A stretch of 64,000 nt of DNA from Alphaproteobacteria bacterium (GCA_006844765.1 SPJV01000096.1:1-64000), one strand, 5' to 3'. Shown: positions 17,144 through 27,800, counted from the stretch's first letter. Program-made: numbers and translations. The notes: a model not told the origin generated them from the letters alone.

Positions 17144-17272
17144 GGGCGGTCGGGGTTGTTGGCCTTGTGGCACTAACGCTGACTTGGCCCCGAACTTGCT
17201 TTTAATCTCGACATAGTCTTAACGGGCCGGCTGTGCCTATGTGCAGCGATGGGCGAGTAGCGGAATTTCGAG

Positions 17273-18382
17273 ATGGCGGATGAAGAAGTAGATCAGGACG
17301 CAATGGCCGATGAATGGGCGGCTATGGCAGATGAAGAGGTTGGTGCCGGCGCTGACGGTGCAGATGACCTTGCGGCTGAATGGGCCGCGATGGCGGAAGA
17401 TGGCGAAGATCCCGGCGCCGGTGCTGCTGCCCGTGTTCTGAACCAGGATGAGATTGATAGCCTGCTTGGTTTCCAAGAAGGCGGTGACGGGGACGAAGAG
17501 CGCTCCGGCATTGAGGCAATCATCGATTCAGGCATGGTGTCGTATGAACGCCTGCCGATGTTGGAGATTGTCTATGACCGTCTGGTCAGAATGATGTCGA
17601 CCAGCCTTCGTAACTTCACATCGGATAACGTTGAAGTCTCGCTCGACAACATCACCTCTATCCGTTTTGGCGATTATCTGAATTCCATCCCATTGCCGGC
17701 GATGCTGACCGTTTTCAAGGCGGAGGAATGGGATAACTTCGGCCTGATTACGATTGATTCTTCCTTGATCTACTCGATCGTCGATGTGCTGCTTGGCGGG
17801 CGTCGGGGAACGGCAGCAATGCGTATTGAAGGCCGGCCTTATACGACGATTGAAAGAAATCTGGTTGAGCGGATGATCCAAGTCGTCCTCGCCGATTTGT
17901 CTGCCGCTTTCGATCCCTTGTCCTCGGTTACGATGCGCTTTGATCGTCTTGAGACTAACCCGAGATTTGCGACAATTGCGCGTCCGGCGAACGCCGCCAT
18001 TCTTGCTCGCCTGCGGATTGATATGGAAGATCGCGGTGGGCGTTTGGAACTTCTACTGCCCTACGCAACGCTCGAACCGGTCCGCGAACTCCTCCTGCAA
18101 ATGTTCATGGGGGAGAAGTTTGGGCGAGATTCGATCTGGGAGAACCACCTGGCGACAGAATTGTGGTTTACGGATGTTGATATCGAGGTTGTCCTTGATG
18201 AATTCAGCCGATCACTTGGTGAAGTGCTGAATTGGGAGAAGGGAACCTTCTTGCCGCTGACGGCCACGAATGAAAGTCCGGTTTCCTTGCGGTGCGGCAA
18301 TATTCCGATGTTCTCCGGCAGCATGGGGCGGAAGGGCGGCAATATCGCCGTGAAGATCGAAGAGCGTATAGACGTCGATTAA
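17273..18382 (+). CDS. fliM: Flagellar motor switch protein FliM with an extended acidic N terminus
   Basis: The 369-residue product contains the CheY-P-binding motif LNQDEIDSLLGF, but at residues 56-67 instead of the very N terminus. Before it lies an acidic tract with two copies of EWAAMA (residues 14-19 and 36-41). The core is standard: FTSDNVEVSLDNITSIRFGDY, SIVDVLLGG, TTIERNLVERMI and the C-terminal FliN-like domain ending SGSMGRKGGNIAVKIEERI. FliM forms the C ring with FliG and FliN and sets rotation direction when bound by phospho-CheY. A cheY gene follows at 20.2 kb. Confidence 0.95.
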   Translation: MADEEVDQDAMADEWAAMADEEVGAGADGADDLAAEWAAMAEDGEDPGAGAAARVLNQDEIDSLLGFQEGGDGDEERSGIEAIIDSGMVSYERLPMLEIVYDRLVRMMSTSLRNFTSDNVEVSLDNITSIRFGDYLNSIPLPAMLTVFKAEEWDNFGLITIDSSLIYSIVDVLLGGRRGTAAMRIEGRPYTTIERNLVERMIQVVLADLSAAFDPLSSVTMRFDRLETNPRFATIARPANAAILARLRIDMEDRGGRLELLLPYATLEPVRELLLQMFMGEKFGRDSIWENHLATELWFTDVDIEVVLDEFSRSLGEVLNWEKGTFLPLTATNESPVSLRCGNIPMFSGSMGRKGGNIAVKIEERIDVD

Positions 18383-18626
18383 GGATCGCTGCATGGCGAG
18401 CACTCGACGAATGCAGCGAATCCGGCGTAAACTTGGTCGAGTAAGACCCATTTGTAACTTGAAGCTGTTGCGGCTTCATGTGCTTTAGATATTTTGTACG
18501 TTGCTCGCATGCTGGTCATGGTCATCGCTTAACAGAGCCGTCTAGGCTTTCAGTATTTCACGATGGCAATGGTAAATGGCACGCAAGCCGACTTAACCTC
18601 GAACTTTGGATTGGCCGGATCCGACC

Positions 18627-19154
18627 ATGGAAGCCTTTTCGATATCAACGTTTCTCGACATCCTTATGGTGCTTCTTCTGGCGGCAGTGTTGGCCTATGG
18701 GGTGCGGCTGAACCGGAACCTGTCTGTTGTGCGTTCTGGACGTGAGGAACTGCAGAAGTTGCTTCAGGACTTCACATCCGCCACGGAACGCGCGGAAAAA
18801 GCGCTTTCCGAGCTTAAGTCCGGAACCGGTGCGCAAGCGGAAGTCATGGCTGCAACCACGACAAAAGCACAAACAATTGCCGATGATCTCGAATTTCTAA
18901 TTCGTCGCGGGGAAACACTGGCCGACGGCTTGGAGGCTGCTGTGAAACGGGGCGGGGCACCGCGATCACCCGCAGGTGGGATGCCTCGTTCATCTGGTTC
19001 GCAATTGCCTGATGGGCCATCGCTTTCGATGTCGACTGAATCAGAGCCACGGTCCGAGACTGACTCTGGGGAACCCTCCTTAGACGAAAAGCGTGAACAG
19101 GCGAGGGCTAAATCCAAGTCTGAGCTTCTTAAGGCTTTGCAAGGCATGCGGTGA
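18627..19154 (+). CDS. DUF6468-like single-pass membrane protein of the flagellar cluster
   Basis: This 175-residue protein has one N-terminal membrane segment (FLDILMVLLLAAVLAYGVRL) followed by a coiled-coil region (RSGREELQKLLQDFTSATERAEKALSEL, continuing to about residue 110) and a Ser/Pro-rich tail ending in a basic helix, SKSELLKALQGMR. The arrangement resembles proteins annotated as DUF6468 between fliM and motE-type genes in alphaproteobacteria. Its function is unknown; position suggests a motor accessory. ATG 18627 is chosen, although no strong ribosome site is visible and a TTG at 18606 is possible. Confidence 0.7.
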   Translation: MEAFSISTFLDILMVLLLAAVLAYGVRLNRNLSVVRSGREELQKLLQDFTSATERAEKALSELKSGTGAQAEVMAATTTKAQTIADDLEFLIRRGETLADGLEAAVKRGGAPRSPAGGMPRSSGSQLPDGPSLSMSTESEPRSETDSGEPSLDEKREQARAKSKSELLKALQGMR

Positions 19155-19227
19155 ACCGCTAAGGGCTTGGCTGCGCGGATTGAACAAGGCACGCCCTTTC
19201 CGTTGGCCATTAAGATGGAGCGATTGT

Positions 19228-19941
19228 ATGTCGCGGTTAAGATTGTTCCCGATTGTCCTTTTTGCGGCAGCATTATTGCTGAGTGTTAAACTCGGCGATA
19301 TTTGGTCATTCTGGGATGGTAGTGATTCGCGAACCTCCAGCCCGGCACCCGTCGTGGCACAAGTAGCCCCTGTGCAGGCACAAGATAGTGATGAGGCGTC
19401 GTCGGAAGACAGTGACGGTGCCGAAGATGACCCATTGGCGGGCGTCCCGGAAGAACTTGGCGATGATTTCACGCCGATGGAGCTGGAAGAGAAAGAGGCG
19501 CCTGAGATTCTTGGCGGCGACGATGTCTCCCCTGCCGAAATGCGGCTGATCCATGACTTGTCAGCGCGTCGTGCATTGTTGGTGGAGCGCGAGCAGCGGC
19601 TTGATGAACGCGATGCTGTTCTGGCTGCTGCGGCGCTGAAGCTCGAGGAAAAACAGCAGCAACTTCAAATTCTTAAGCAGGAAATTGAGGATTTGATTAA
19701 GAAATTTGACAGTATCCAGGACGAACAAACGAGTGCGCTGCGAGAAACATATGAGAAGATGAAGCCAAAATCGGCTGCTGCCATTTTTAATGACTTGGAT
19801 TTGGAAACAACGATGAGTGTTGTCCGGGGAATCGCACCACGGCGACTTGCGCCAATTCTTCAATCGATGGATCCGGAGCGGGCTCGTGTCGTCACACAGG
19901 AGCTCAATCGTAGAGAGTCGCTCCCAGACGTCCCGCAATAG
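19228..19941 (+). CDS. MotE-like flagellar protein (MgtE N-domain type)
   Basis: The 237-residue protein has an N-terminal membrane segment (LFPIVLFAAALLLSVKL), an acidic linker (about residues 40-95), a long coiled coil (AEMRLIHDLSARRALLVEREQRLDERD through LKLEEKQQQLQILKQEIEDLIKKF), and a C-terminal helical domain (YEKMKPKSAAAIFNDLDLETTMSVVRGIAPRRLAPILQSMDPERARVV) of the MgtE intracellular N type. Rhizobial MotE with this layout chaperones MotC in the periplasm. The start at 19228 has GGAG seven bases upstream; the open frame runs further 5' inside the preceding gene. Confidence 0.78.
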   Translation: MSRLRLFPIVLFAAALLLSVKLGDIWSFWDGSDSRTSSPAPVVAQVAPVQAQDSDEASSEDSDGAEDDPLAGVPEELGDDFTPMELEEKEAPEILGGDDVSPAEMRLIHDLSARRALLVEREQRLDERDAVLAAAALKLEEKQQQLQILKQEIEDLIKKFDSIQDEQTSALRETYEKMKPKSAAAIFNDLDLETTMSVVRGIAPRRLAPILQSMDPERARVVTQELNRRESLPDVPQ

Positions 19942-20201
19942 GGCCCCGCAATAGGGGATTGTCGATCTAGATCCGGTCGACCAAATTTGTTCTTATAAAT
20001 TCAATATCCACAATTCTGTTAAGCTTGTGGAAACCTTTTGCCGGTTATAAACCTGACACGATATGGCGTAGGCAGTTACCTCGTTGGGCTGCCTCGCCCC
20101 CATTGTGGACGCATTGTGATCGCGGTGCGACGTTAGAAACTGTTCTCTGCCTAGTGACGGTGCTTAGACCGAGGTTGAGAGATAAAAGACGGAGATTTTC
20201 T

Positions 20202-20588
20202 ATGGCCGTTGACATGAATATGGATGTCCTGATTGTCGATGACTACAAAACCATGCTGCGGATTATCCGCAATCTATTGAAGCAGATCGGGTTCAATAAT
20301 GTCGACGAAGCCAGTGACGGTGGTGAAGCGCTGGGGAAGATGAAGGAAAAGAAATACGGGCTCGTAATCTCTGATTGGAACATGGAGCCCATGACGGGGA
20401 TCCAATTGCTCCGTGAAGTCCGTGCGGATGAAGAACTTCAAAACACTGCATTCATCATGATCACGGCGGAAAGTAAGACGGAAAACGTCATTGCTGCGAA
20501 AGAAGCTGGTGTTAGCAACTACATTGTTAAGCCTTTCAATGCAGCAACGTTGAAAGCCAAGTTAACCAGCGTGTTAGGCCCCTTCTAA
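20202..20588 (+). CDS. cheY: Chemotaxis response regulator CheY
   Basis: A 128-residue single-domain receiver. The acidic pair Asp13-Asp14 (LIVDDYKTM), the phosphoacceptor Asp58 (LVISDWNMEPMTG), Thr88 (MITAES) and Lys110 (IVKPF) are all present, and the WNMEPM context is characteristic of true CheY. Phospho-CheY binds FliM to change rotation. GGAG lies seven bases before the ATG at 20202. It follows the motility genes and precedes a chemoreceptor gene; the 353 bases between cheY and that gene show only AT-rich stretches and weak inverted repeats. Confidence 0.93.
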   Translation: MAVDMNMDVLIVDDYKTMLRIIRNLLKQIGFNNVDEASDGGEALGKMKEKKYGLVISDWNMEPMTGIQLLREVRADEELQNTAFIMITAESKTENVIAAKEAGVSNYIVKPFNAATLKAKLTSVLGPF

Positions 20589-20941
20589 CTGGTTGCGCAT
20601 GCTTGTTGACGACTGCAAGGGCAAACGCGGCATTTTTATCGTATCGTCTGATGGGGTGCCATTTGGTGATGCGCCATCTGACCTTGTTTCGTTTGCCTAT
20701 GGCTGTGCAAAAATAACGAACATGCAGGCAGAGAAAGGCCTGAAATTGTTGAGGGCATAAATGGTTTTTTAACCAAATACCGGCAGATTGGGTGAAGCTT
20801 TACAGAGAGCCTTAGCACTACCCAATCTAAAGGCGATGCGTTTGTTGAGAGTAAGTCGTTGGGTGGGAACCTAAGAGCGCAATATGCGCAGCAGATATTC
20901 AACCGCTATGGCGGCTGTGATGAAGGAATTGGAGAACGACA

Positions 20942-22909
20942 ATGAACAATCAGGTACCTCCGCAAGGTGATGGTGTGAGCGCTGGGTCCAGTGCAATGGA
21001 TTTGGCCGATCGATCTCGTGAGACATCACCGCCGGTTAGTCTTGCAAATCCCCCGAGCGCGCCAAGTGCGCCTGCTGCAGATCGGGATACGCAGGCAGTC
21101 ATCACGGCGATTAACCGGTCGCAAGCGGTGATTGAGTTCAATTTGGATGGCACGATCATCACGGCCAATGATTTGTTCTGCGGCGCTATGGGCTACACGC
21201 TTGGTGAGATTCAAGGCAAGCACCACCGTATCTTTGTCGATCCGAGCTATGCCGAAAGCCCAGAATACAAATCGTTCTGGGCCGATTTGAACGGGGGGCA
21301 GTTTTCCTCTGGTGAATTTCGGCGCATTGGTAAGGCCGGCAACGAGGTTTGGATCCATGGATCCTATAACCCGATCTTGGGGCCGGACGGCCGTCCGACA
21401 AAGGTCGTTAAATTTGCCAGCGATATTACAGAGCAGAAAGAGCGCGCGGCTAATTTTGAAGGTCAGGTTGAAGCCATTGGTAAATCACAGGCGGTGATCG
21501 AATTCCACCTGGATGGAACGATTATCACGGCGAATGAGCTCTTTTGCAGCGCGATGGGATACACGCTCGACGAAATCAAGGGCAAACATCACTCCATATT
21601 CGCAGAACCGGAATTCGCTGCCAGCCGTGAGTACACGGAGTTCTGGGCCAATCTGAATGACGGAAAGTTTCAGGCCGATGAGTACAAACGGATCGGTAAA
21701 GGTGGAAAAGAAGTCTGGATTCAGGCGACTTACAACCCAATCCTGAATGCGAATGGTCAGCCGTTTAAGGTCGTAAAATTTGCGACCGACGTGACGGAGC
21801 AGAAACTGGCTAACGCTGATTTTGCTGGTCAGATCGAAGCGATTGGGAAATCTCAAGCCGTGATTGAGTTTGAGTTGGACGGCACGATCATCACAGCGAA
21901 TGACGGCTTCTGCAACGCGATGGGATATACGCTGAACGAGATTCAGGGTAAGCACCACTCCATCTTCGCAGAGCCGGAATTCGTTGCGAGCCATGAATAT
22001 AAGCAGTTCTGGGAAGACCTGAAAGCGGGTCAATTCCAATCCGCTGAATACAAACGGATCGGCAAAGGTGGCCGGGTCGTCTGGATCCAGGCGAGTTATA
22101 ACCCGATCCTCGATTTGAACAAAAAGCCGTTCAAAGTGGTCAAGTTCGCAACCGACATCACCGATCAAGTCAATGAACGGCAGCGTCGTGCGGGGATTAT
22201 GGTTACGATTGATGAGGACCTTGGTGACATCACCAATCAGATTTCAACCGTGACTGAACTCGTTACCATGGCGGCAAGCGCTGCAACACAGACTTCTGGA
22301 AACGTTCAGGCGGTTGCCAGTGCTGCGGAAGAGATGTCTGCGTCCATTCGTGAAATCAGCTCGCAGGTATCGCAGGCATCGATCGTATCCCAAGATGCGG
22401 TGACGCAGACCCAACGATCGAATGATACAATTGGGTCGCTTGCGGTGGCAGCGCAAAAGATCGGCGATGTTGTCAGCTTGATTAACGATATCGCCTCACA
22501 GACCAATCTCCTCGCGCTGAACGCGACTATCGAGGCGGCTCGGGCAGGTGATGCCGGTAAGGGCTTCGCGGTTGTTGCTTCAGAGGTTAAAAACCTGGCC
22601 AATCAAACGGCGAAGGCGACTGAGGAAATTTCCAGTCAGATCGCCGGCGTTCAAGAATCCACCGATGAATCGGTTCACGCGATGGAAGGCATCACCTCAA
22701 CAATCGAAAAGATCAGCGAGGTCTCTGCCGCGATCATGGCTGCGGTGGAAGAGCAGTCGAAGGTTACCGAGGAAATGTCGGCGAATATGCAGACGGCATC
22801 AGAAGGTGTCGACCAGATCGCGCAGTCAAATAACGAGATTGCCTCGGCTACTCAGGCGGTCGATGAAAGCGCTCAGAAGGTCAAGGAAGCTTCCCAACAG
22901 CTGGCGTGA
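20942..22909 (+). CDS. Cytoplasmic methyl-accepting chemotaxis protein with three tandem PAS domains
   Basis: The 655-residue protein has no membrane segment. After a low-complexity N terminus (residues 1-50) come three PAS domains with a strict 122-residue period, each beginning SQAVIEF (residues 60, 182 and 304) and containing LDGTIITAN, MGYTL and RIGK. The C-terminal MCP domain contains the receptor tip IASQTNLLALNATIEAARAGDAGKGFAVVASEV. PAS domains of this Aer2-like kind often bind heme, flavin or small ligands; the ligand is not visible here. The protein would signal to CheA from the cytoplasm. The copies are similar enough to suggest recent duplication. Confidence 0.93.
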   Translation: MNNQVPPQGDGVSAGSSAMDLADRSRETSPPVSLANPPSAPSAPAADRDTQAVITAINRSQAVIEFNLDGTIITANDLFCGAMGYTLGEIQGKHHRIFVDPSYAESPEYKSFWADLNGGQFSSGEFRRIGKAGNEVWIHGSYNPILGPDGRPTKVVKFASDITEQKERAANFEGQVEAIGKSQAVIEFHLDGTIITANELFCSAMGYTLDEIKGKHHSIFAEPEFAASREYTEFWANLNDGKFQADEYKRIGKGGKEVWIQATYNPILNANGQPFKVVKFATDVTEQKLANADFAGQIEAIGKSQAVIEFELDGTIITANDGFCNAMGYTLNEIQGKHHSIFAEPEFVASHEYKQFWEDLKAGQFQSAEYKRIGKGGRVVWIQASYNPILDLNKKPFKVVKFATDITDQVNERQRRAGIMVTIDEDLGDITNQISTVTELVTMAASAATQTSGNVQAVASAAEEMSASIREISSQVSQASIVSQDAVTQTQRSNDTIGSLAVAAQKIGDVVSLINDIASQTNLLALNATIEAARAGDAGKGFAVVASEVKNLANQTAKATEEISSQIAGVQESTDESVHAMEGITSTIEKISEVSAAIMAAVEEQSKVTEEMSANMQTASEGVDQIAQSNNEIASATQAVDESAQKVKEASQQLA

Positions 22910-22944
22910 CCGACGGCCTTTTAAACAAGTAATTCAGGTACAAG

Positions 22945-22987
22945 ATGGGGCCCGCCGTTGGAGACACGGCGGGCCCCATTTTTTTCT
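22945..22987 (+). terminator. Rho-independent terminator after the PAS-MCP gene
   Basis: A 13-bp GC-rich stem (22945-22957 with 22967-22979) is followed by a run of Ts. It ends the chemoreceptor transcript. The DNA from here to 23315 shows only a 12-base direct repeat (CAGTGTTTTGTC at 23048 and 23066) and no gene. Confidence 0.92.
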
Positions 22988-23315
22988 GTAATGATTTGCC
23001 GATTCAAGAGATATTCTACGAATACTTGGCCGTTGGTCTGTTTCCCGCAGTGTTTTGTCCATCATCAGTGTTTTGTCGATGATGAGAACAACGCGTGGAA
23101 GTGAACATTCGCAGCGACTGGGTTCTATGGACTATCAGAGTTGTGTTGCCTCGGCAGGTGCGTTGCCGCGTTGGATTCTATTGAGGCGTCATATAGGAGT
23201 TGATCTGGTAGGCGTTGATCCGGATACAGATTTATCTGACCGGGGACATCAGTCGAATTGTCCCTAACTAAAATAGCGTTGCGAGGGGGGCGAGCGTTCC
23301 CGCATAATAGAAACC

Positions 23316-24119
23316 ATGGAATTCAATCAAGAACTCGATAAAAAACCAAGAAAAGAAATGGGCCCAATCATGTTTTTGAGCCTGTTTCTCTTACTTCTTG
23401 CGTTCTTTATTTTATTGAACTCCATTTCATCACTCCGGGAAACCAAGTCGCGCGCGGTGCTGACCTCTGTCGCCTCAACCTTCCAAGCGGAGACCACGTC
23501 AGACACATCGCCTGAAATTCTGATCTCCACGCTCGGCCCGGTTCCAGAGCCAGAGCAGGTTTTGGACGAAGTTGAACGACTTTGGCTGACCGCGGTGCCG
23601 ATCACAAAGGTCGAACGTCTTACATCCGGCAATGCCATGATGGTAGAGGTGCCGACAACCCAGCTCTTTGTTGGGGCGGAGCCTGGGGTGCGCGGGGACA
23701 GGGATGACCTGATTGCGTCCACAGCGTCCGCTTTATCGGCCAGAATTCCCGGCCAGATCACGGAACTCCGGGCCATAATTTTTGTTGATGATCTCGGGGC
23801 GGATATCCCCCCTTTGGAGGCGGCTGAACCTGTGCCTGGGCAAGCTGTGTTGGATGGTCTGAAGGCAGATGGGACCGTCGATCTGGATAATCCTGATGCG
23901 GCCCTGACACTCCCTTCTGCGTTGGAAGGCAAGGCGCTTGCCATCGCGCGTCAGGAAGTCTTCGCCGAAGCCCTGGTCGAATATGGCGCGCCACCGGGGA
24001 ATATTCAGGTTGGCTTAATGACCGGTCGCGCGGGCTGGGTTCGTATGCGCTTTCTGATCCGGGATGCAGAGACGGCGCGACTGACATTCTCCGACCTTGT
24101 TCCGGGGATTGCGCAATGA
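23316..24119 (+). CDS. MotB-like protein without the stator aspartate
   Basis: This 267-residue protein has one N-terminal membrane segment (residues 16-36, MGPIMFLSLFLLLLAFFILL) that looks like the MotB segment but contains no acidic residue. The remainder is periplasmic with weak OmpA-like features near the end (KALAIARQEVFAEALVEYGAPP). It overlaps the next gene, a MotB homologue that does keep the aspartate, by four bases. The pair may form a heterodimeric motor or envelope component; that is inference. Codon use and context look native. No strong ribosome site is seen before ATG 23316. Confidence 0.6.
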   Translation: MEFNQELDKKPRKEMGPIMFLSLFLLLLAFFILLNSISSLRETKSRAVLTSVASTFQAETTSDTSPEILISTLGPVPEPEQVLDEVERLWLTAVPITKVERLTSGNAMMVEVPTTQLFVGAEPGVRGDRDDLIASTASALSARIPGQITELRAIIFVDDLGADIPPLEAAEPVPGQAVLDGLKADGTVDLDNPDAALTLPSALEGKALAIARQEVFAEALVEYGAPPGNIQVGLMTGRAGWVRMRFLIRDAETARLTFSDLVPGIAQ

Positions 24120-24874
24120 TGCATGATCGCGCCCCGGATGAGGTCATGTCCTCCGAGAATGAGGGCATGTTCGAAGACGACATTGAAAAGTCACCGATCT
24201 GGTTGCTTAGTTTTGGTGATGTGACAGCTTTGATGCTGACTTTCTTCGTGATGTTGTTTTCGATGTCCCATCTGCAGACAGAGAAATGGGATGCGATCGT
24301 TTCGCTGATTTCGACGACCGAAAGGCCGGAACGTGTCGATAAACCCAAGCCGGTCAGTGAGAAGAACATTGCAAGTGTGACGTTTTTCAACGCTTTGCCG
24401 GTTGATTATCTGATGCGCATCCTGAAGGAAAAGTTTGCCCGTGACGCGGTTTTGTCATCGGCACCGGTTTCTGGTCTGGACGGTCAAGTGATCATCTCTC
24501 TTCCTGCAGCGGCCTTCTTTGCTGCCGGTTCAGATAAACTTCAGGAAGAGGGGGGGGAGACGCTTTCCCGGTTGGCCGGTGTCTTATTGCAGTTTGGGAA
24601 CCAGGTGAATATTCAAGCGCACACCACCCCCGATCCGCCGGCAAGGCCACAGGATGGCGGCGAACGGTTTGGGTCGAATTGGGCGCTATCCTTGGCCAGG
24701 GCGATGACGGTTGCCAGCGCTTTGGAAGAAGCAGGATACCAAGCGATGCCAACGGTTTTGGGCCTTGGCGACTCCCGCTTCCGTTTCCTTGACCAAAGAC
24801 TTCCAGAAGCGGAGCGCTATCGGCTTGCGGACCGGATCGATATCGTCATTTTGCCTCAGGCCGGGGGGCAGTAG
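24116..24874 (+). CDS. MotB-family protein (OmpA-type peptidoglycan binder)
   Basis: The 252-residue product has the MotB membrane segment IWLLSFGDVTALMLTFFVMLFSMS, with Asp35 in the place of the proton-binding aspartate of stators. An OmpA-like region follows (VIISLPAAAFFAAGSDKL, NWALSLARAMTVASALEEAGY, GLGDSRFRF). MotB anchors MotA to peptidoglycan and helps conduct ions. No motA gene is in the window. Its start overlaps the upstream MotB-like gene (ATGA), and the large AMIN/TPR gene begins two bases after its stop, so the three are one translational unit. Confidence 0.82.
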   Translation: MMHDRAPDEVMSSENEGMFEDDIEKSPIWLLSFGDVTALMLTFFVMLFSMSHLQTEKWDAIVSLISTTERPERVDKPKPVSEKNIASVTFFNALPVDYLMRILKEKFARDAVLSSAPVSGLDGQVIISLPAAAFFAAGSDKLQEEGGETLSRLAGVLLQFGNQVNIQAHTTPDPPARPQDGGERFGSNWALSLARAMTVASALEEAGYQAMPTVLGLGDSRFRFLDQRLPEAERYRLADRIDIVILPQAGGQ

Positions 24875-24876
24875 TC

Positions 24877-27800
24877 ATGCGCGGTCGGTTCCGTCTTCCA
24901 TCCTATATGCAGTTTGTAAGTATCATCGCTTTGCTTGTTTTCGTGGGCTCAGGCGTTGCATCTGCGCAGGAAGCCGTCACGACCAGGGCTGGTCTGCATC
25001 CGGACTACGGGCGAATGGTTTTTGATTGGCCGCGTCAGGTAGGTTTTACAGCGCAGGCAGAAGGTCAGACGCTATCCATTGTGTTTGACGCGGCAATGAC
25101 GACGGACTTGGCGCCTATTCAATCGACCATTTCAGACTACGTATCCAGTGTATCACTGAGCGGAGATGGCAGAACAGTCACGGCGTCTTTGACGGGTCCG
25201 ATGGCCGTTTCCAACTTCCGATCCAGCAATTCCATCGTCATTGACCTAAGACGTGATCCCAATGCTCAGGCGGCACAAGCAGCACCAACGCCGGCACCTG
25301 AGCCTCCGGCGACACCGGCTGAAGTGACCCCATCAGCGCCATCAACACCATCAGCGCCTTCGGCAGCGAATGTTGCCGATGCGCCGACTGTCGCGATCCG
25401 CTTGGGGGAGCATGCGGATTACTCTCGTATCGTGTTCGATTTCACGAGCCCTGTCGGGTATCGGGTCCTCAGTGCGGGGGGGCAGATGGCTGCGGTCTTT
25501 GAGGAACCGGTCAATTTCGATCTTGGGCAATTAAACAATCGGCTACCGGATCGTGTTTCCGGTGCGACTGTCCAACGGCCGGATGGCAGCACGGCGTTGC
25601 TTTTAAACATTCCTGGTAGTGTCGGCGTGCGTCATTTCCCGCTTAGCCCAAAAGTCGTGATCGACGTGTTACGGGGGGCCAGTCCGAACTCGCCTTCTCC
25701 GGCAGATGCGGTGGTGCTTGCGCCCGCGCCAAATGAAACCTTGCCGGACCTCGCGCTTCAAGTCGCCGTGCAAGAAGCCCCACCTGAACCAGAGCCCGTG
25801 CCCGTGGCTGAACCGGAACCCGCCCCCGAAGAGGTTGCAGAACCGGAACCAGTCGTCGCAGAAGCCCCGCAAGATCTGACACCGGCGCCGGTAGCCGAAC
25901 CTGAGGCACCACCAGAACCGACGGAGGAAGAGCTTGCAGAGCAAGCCCGTCTCGACCGGATAGCGTTAGAGGATCAGGCTGCGCGCGACGCGGCTGCCGA
26001 TGGTACCGTTGAATTTCTGCGCCCGGAGCAGGATGACGCGGCGGAAGGGCCGCCTTTGGTCAGTTATACTTTCGAATGGCCTGAAGAGGTGGGGGCGGTC
26101 GTCTTCCGTCGTGCGGAATATATCTGGGTCGTTTTCGACCAGCGCACGACCCTCGATTTGGCGCCGCTCCGGGCGCGGGGTGAACCTATTATTGACCGCA
26201 TAGAGCAACTGCCAATCAGCGGCACCACATCGCTTCGCTTTCGCGTACCCGACCGCGCGGTCAGTCCCCTTGTGCGTCGGGAAGGGTTTGATTGGGTCGT
26301 GGATTTCCGCCGTCGTCCAATCAAGCCGCGGGAACAAATAGAAATCAATGCTGAGGCGGATTCTGATGTTGGGCCTCATCTGATTTTCCTGACCGAGAAT
26401 CCGGGACGTGTAATGGCCCTCTTGGACCCTTCTATCGGGGACACGATCCTTGCTGCGGCCTTCAAAGGGAATGGCGTTGGGATAGATGGCCTGCGCCGCT
26501 ACCCGGAATTTGAATTACTCGCTTCTGCCCAAGGGCTGGCGATGGTCCCGCGTGGAGATGATATCCTGCTAGACAGGCATTTCCAGGGATTCTCGATCAG
26601 TGCCCCTGAAGGATTGCACATCTCAGCAGTGTCGCCTGAAACGCCGGTGTCCAGCGGGGCGGTGACGCTCAGTTCTCGCCGCCTCTTTGACTTCGAGACC
26701 TGGCAGCGTGGTGAGGAGACTGCCTACGAGGATGAGCGGGAGAAACTGTTGCTGGCGGTGGGAGAGGTGCCCGCAGACCGGCGCAACGAAGCACGGTTGG
26801 AATTTGCCAGGTTCCTGCTTTCCCACGATTTGCCGCAGGAAGCGATTGGCGTTATCGAAGTCGTCACCGGAACTGATGATGAAGCCTTGGGGAACAATCA
26901 AACCAAAGCCCTTCGCGCGGCAGCCCTGACATTGGCTGGACGCGAAGAAATAGCGCTAGCTGATTGGAATGACCCCAGATTGGATGGGTTTGCAGAAACA
27001 GCGCTTTGGCGGGGCGCTGTGCTTGCCGGAGCCGGTCAGCAGAAGGAAGCACAGGAACGGTTCTCCCAAGGGGAAAGCGTGTTGAGCCGCTATCCGTACC
27101 CGATCAAGGGAAAGCTTGGGTTGGTCCGTATTGAAACGGCTTTGGCAAACCGCGATGTACGTTCGGCCAATGCCTGGATCAAGCAGCTTGAAAAAGACTT
27201 TGAGAGATTGCGCCGTAGTGAACAGGCGGATCTGACATTCTTGAAAGGACGTGTCGCTGCGGCGAAGACGGACTTCGATACAGCCGTCGAACTGTGGGAA
27301 GAACTGGCTGAAGGAGAGGACCGATATAATTCGGCACGGGCTGAACAAAACCTCATCAACCTTCAGTACAAACAAGACGATATTGAGCTTGATGAAGCGT
27401 TGCAGCGTTTGGAGAAACTTCGATATCGCTGGCGTGGTGATCGGTTCGAACTCATGGTGCTGCGTCGGTTGGGTGAACTTCACTTCGAAAAAGAAGACTT
27501 TTTTGAAGGGCTCAGGAACTATCGCTCTGCGGTGACGTTCTTCCCGGATGATCCGGTTGCCGAACAGTTAGCACAGAAGATGACGGATACATTCCGGGCG
27601 CTGTTCCTGGATGATGAAGCGGATAAGATGCCCCCGCTCAAGGCGCTGGCTCTTTATGAAGAGTTTCGCGAGCTTACGCCTTCCGGTCCGGATGGTGATA
27701 CGCTTGTGGAAAAACTTGGTGATCGATTGGTGCAGGTGGATCTCTTGGAACGCGCCGCCAATCAATTCGCCTATCTGATCCGTGAGCGCGTTCAAGGAGA

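Noticed and set aside
17168..17182. TGGCACT-N4-CTGA before fliM
   Set aside because: The -12 GC is missing, so it is not called as a promoter.
18577..18591. TGGCACG string upstream of the DUF6468-like gene, possible sigma-54 promoter
   Set aside because: The -24 half is perfect, but the -12 half reads CCGA and lacks the invariant GC.
21110..22200. 366-bp repeats as a mobile or selfish element
   Set aside because: They are in-frame PAS domains within one gene, so gene-internal duplication explains them.
23048..23077. 12-base direct repeat CAGTGTTTTGTC twice
   Set aside because: Only two copies with short spacing and no flanking structure; not enough for a CRISPR or iteron call.
25640..25945. 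Long reverse-strand open frames in the large AMIN/TPR gene
   Set aside because: They mirror the Pro/Ala/Glu-rich linker; low-complexity GC-rich coding gives spurious antisense frames.
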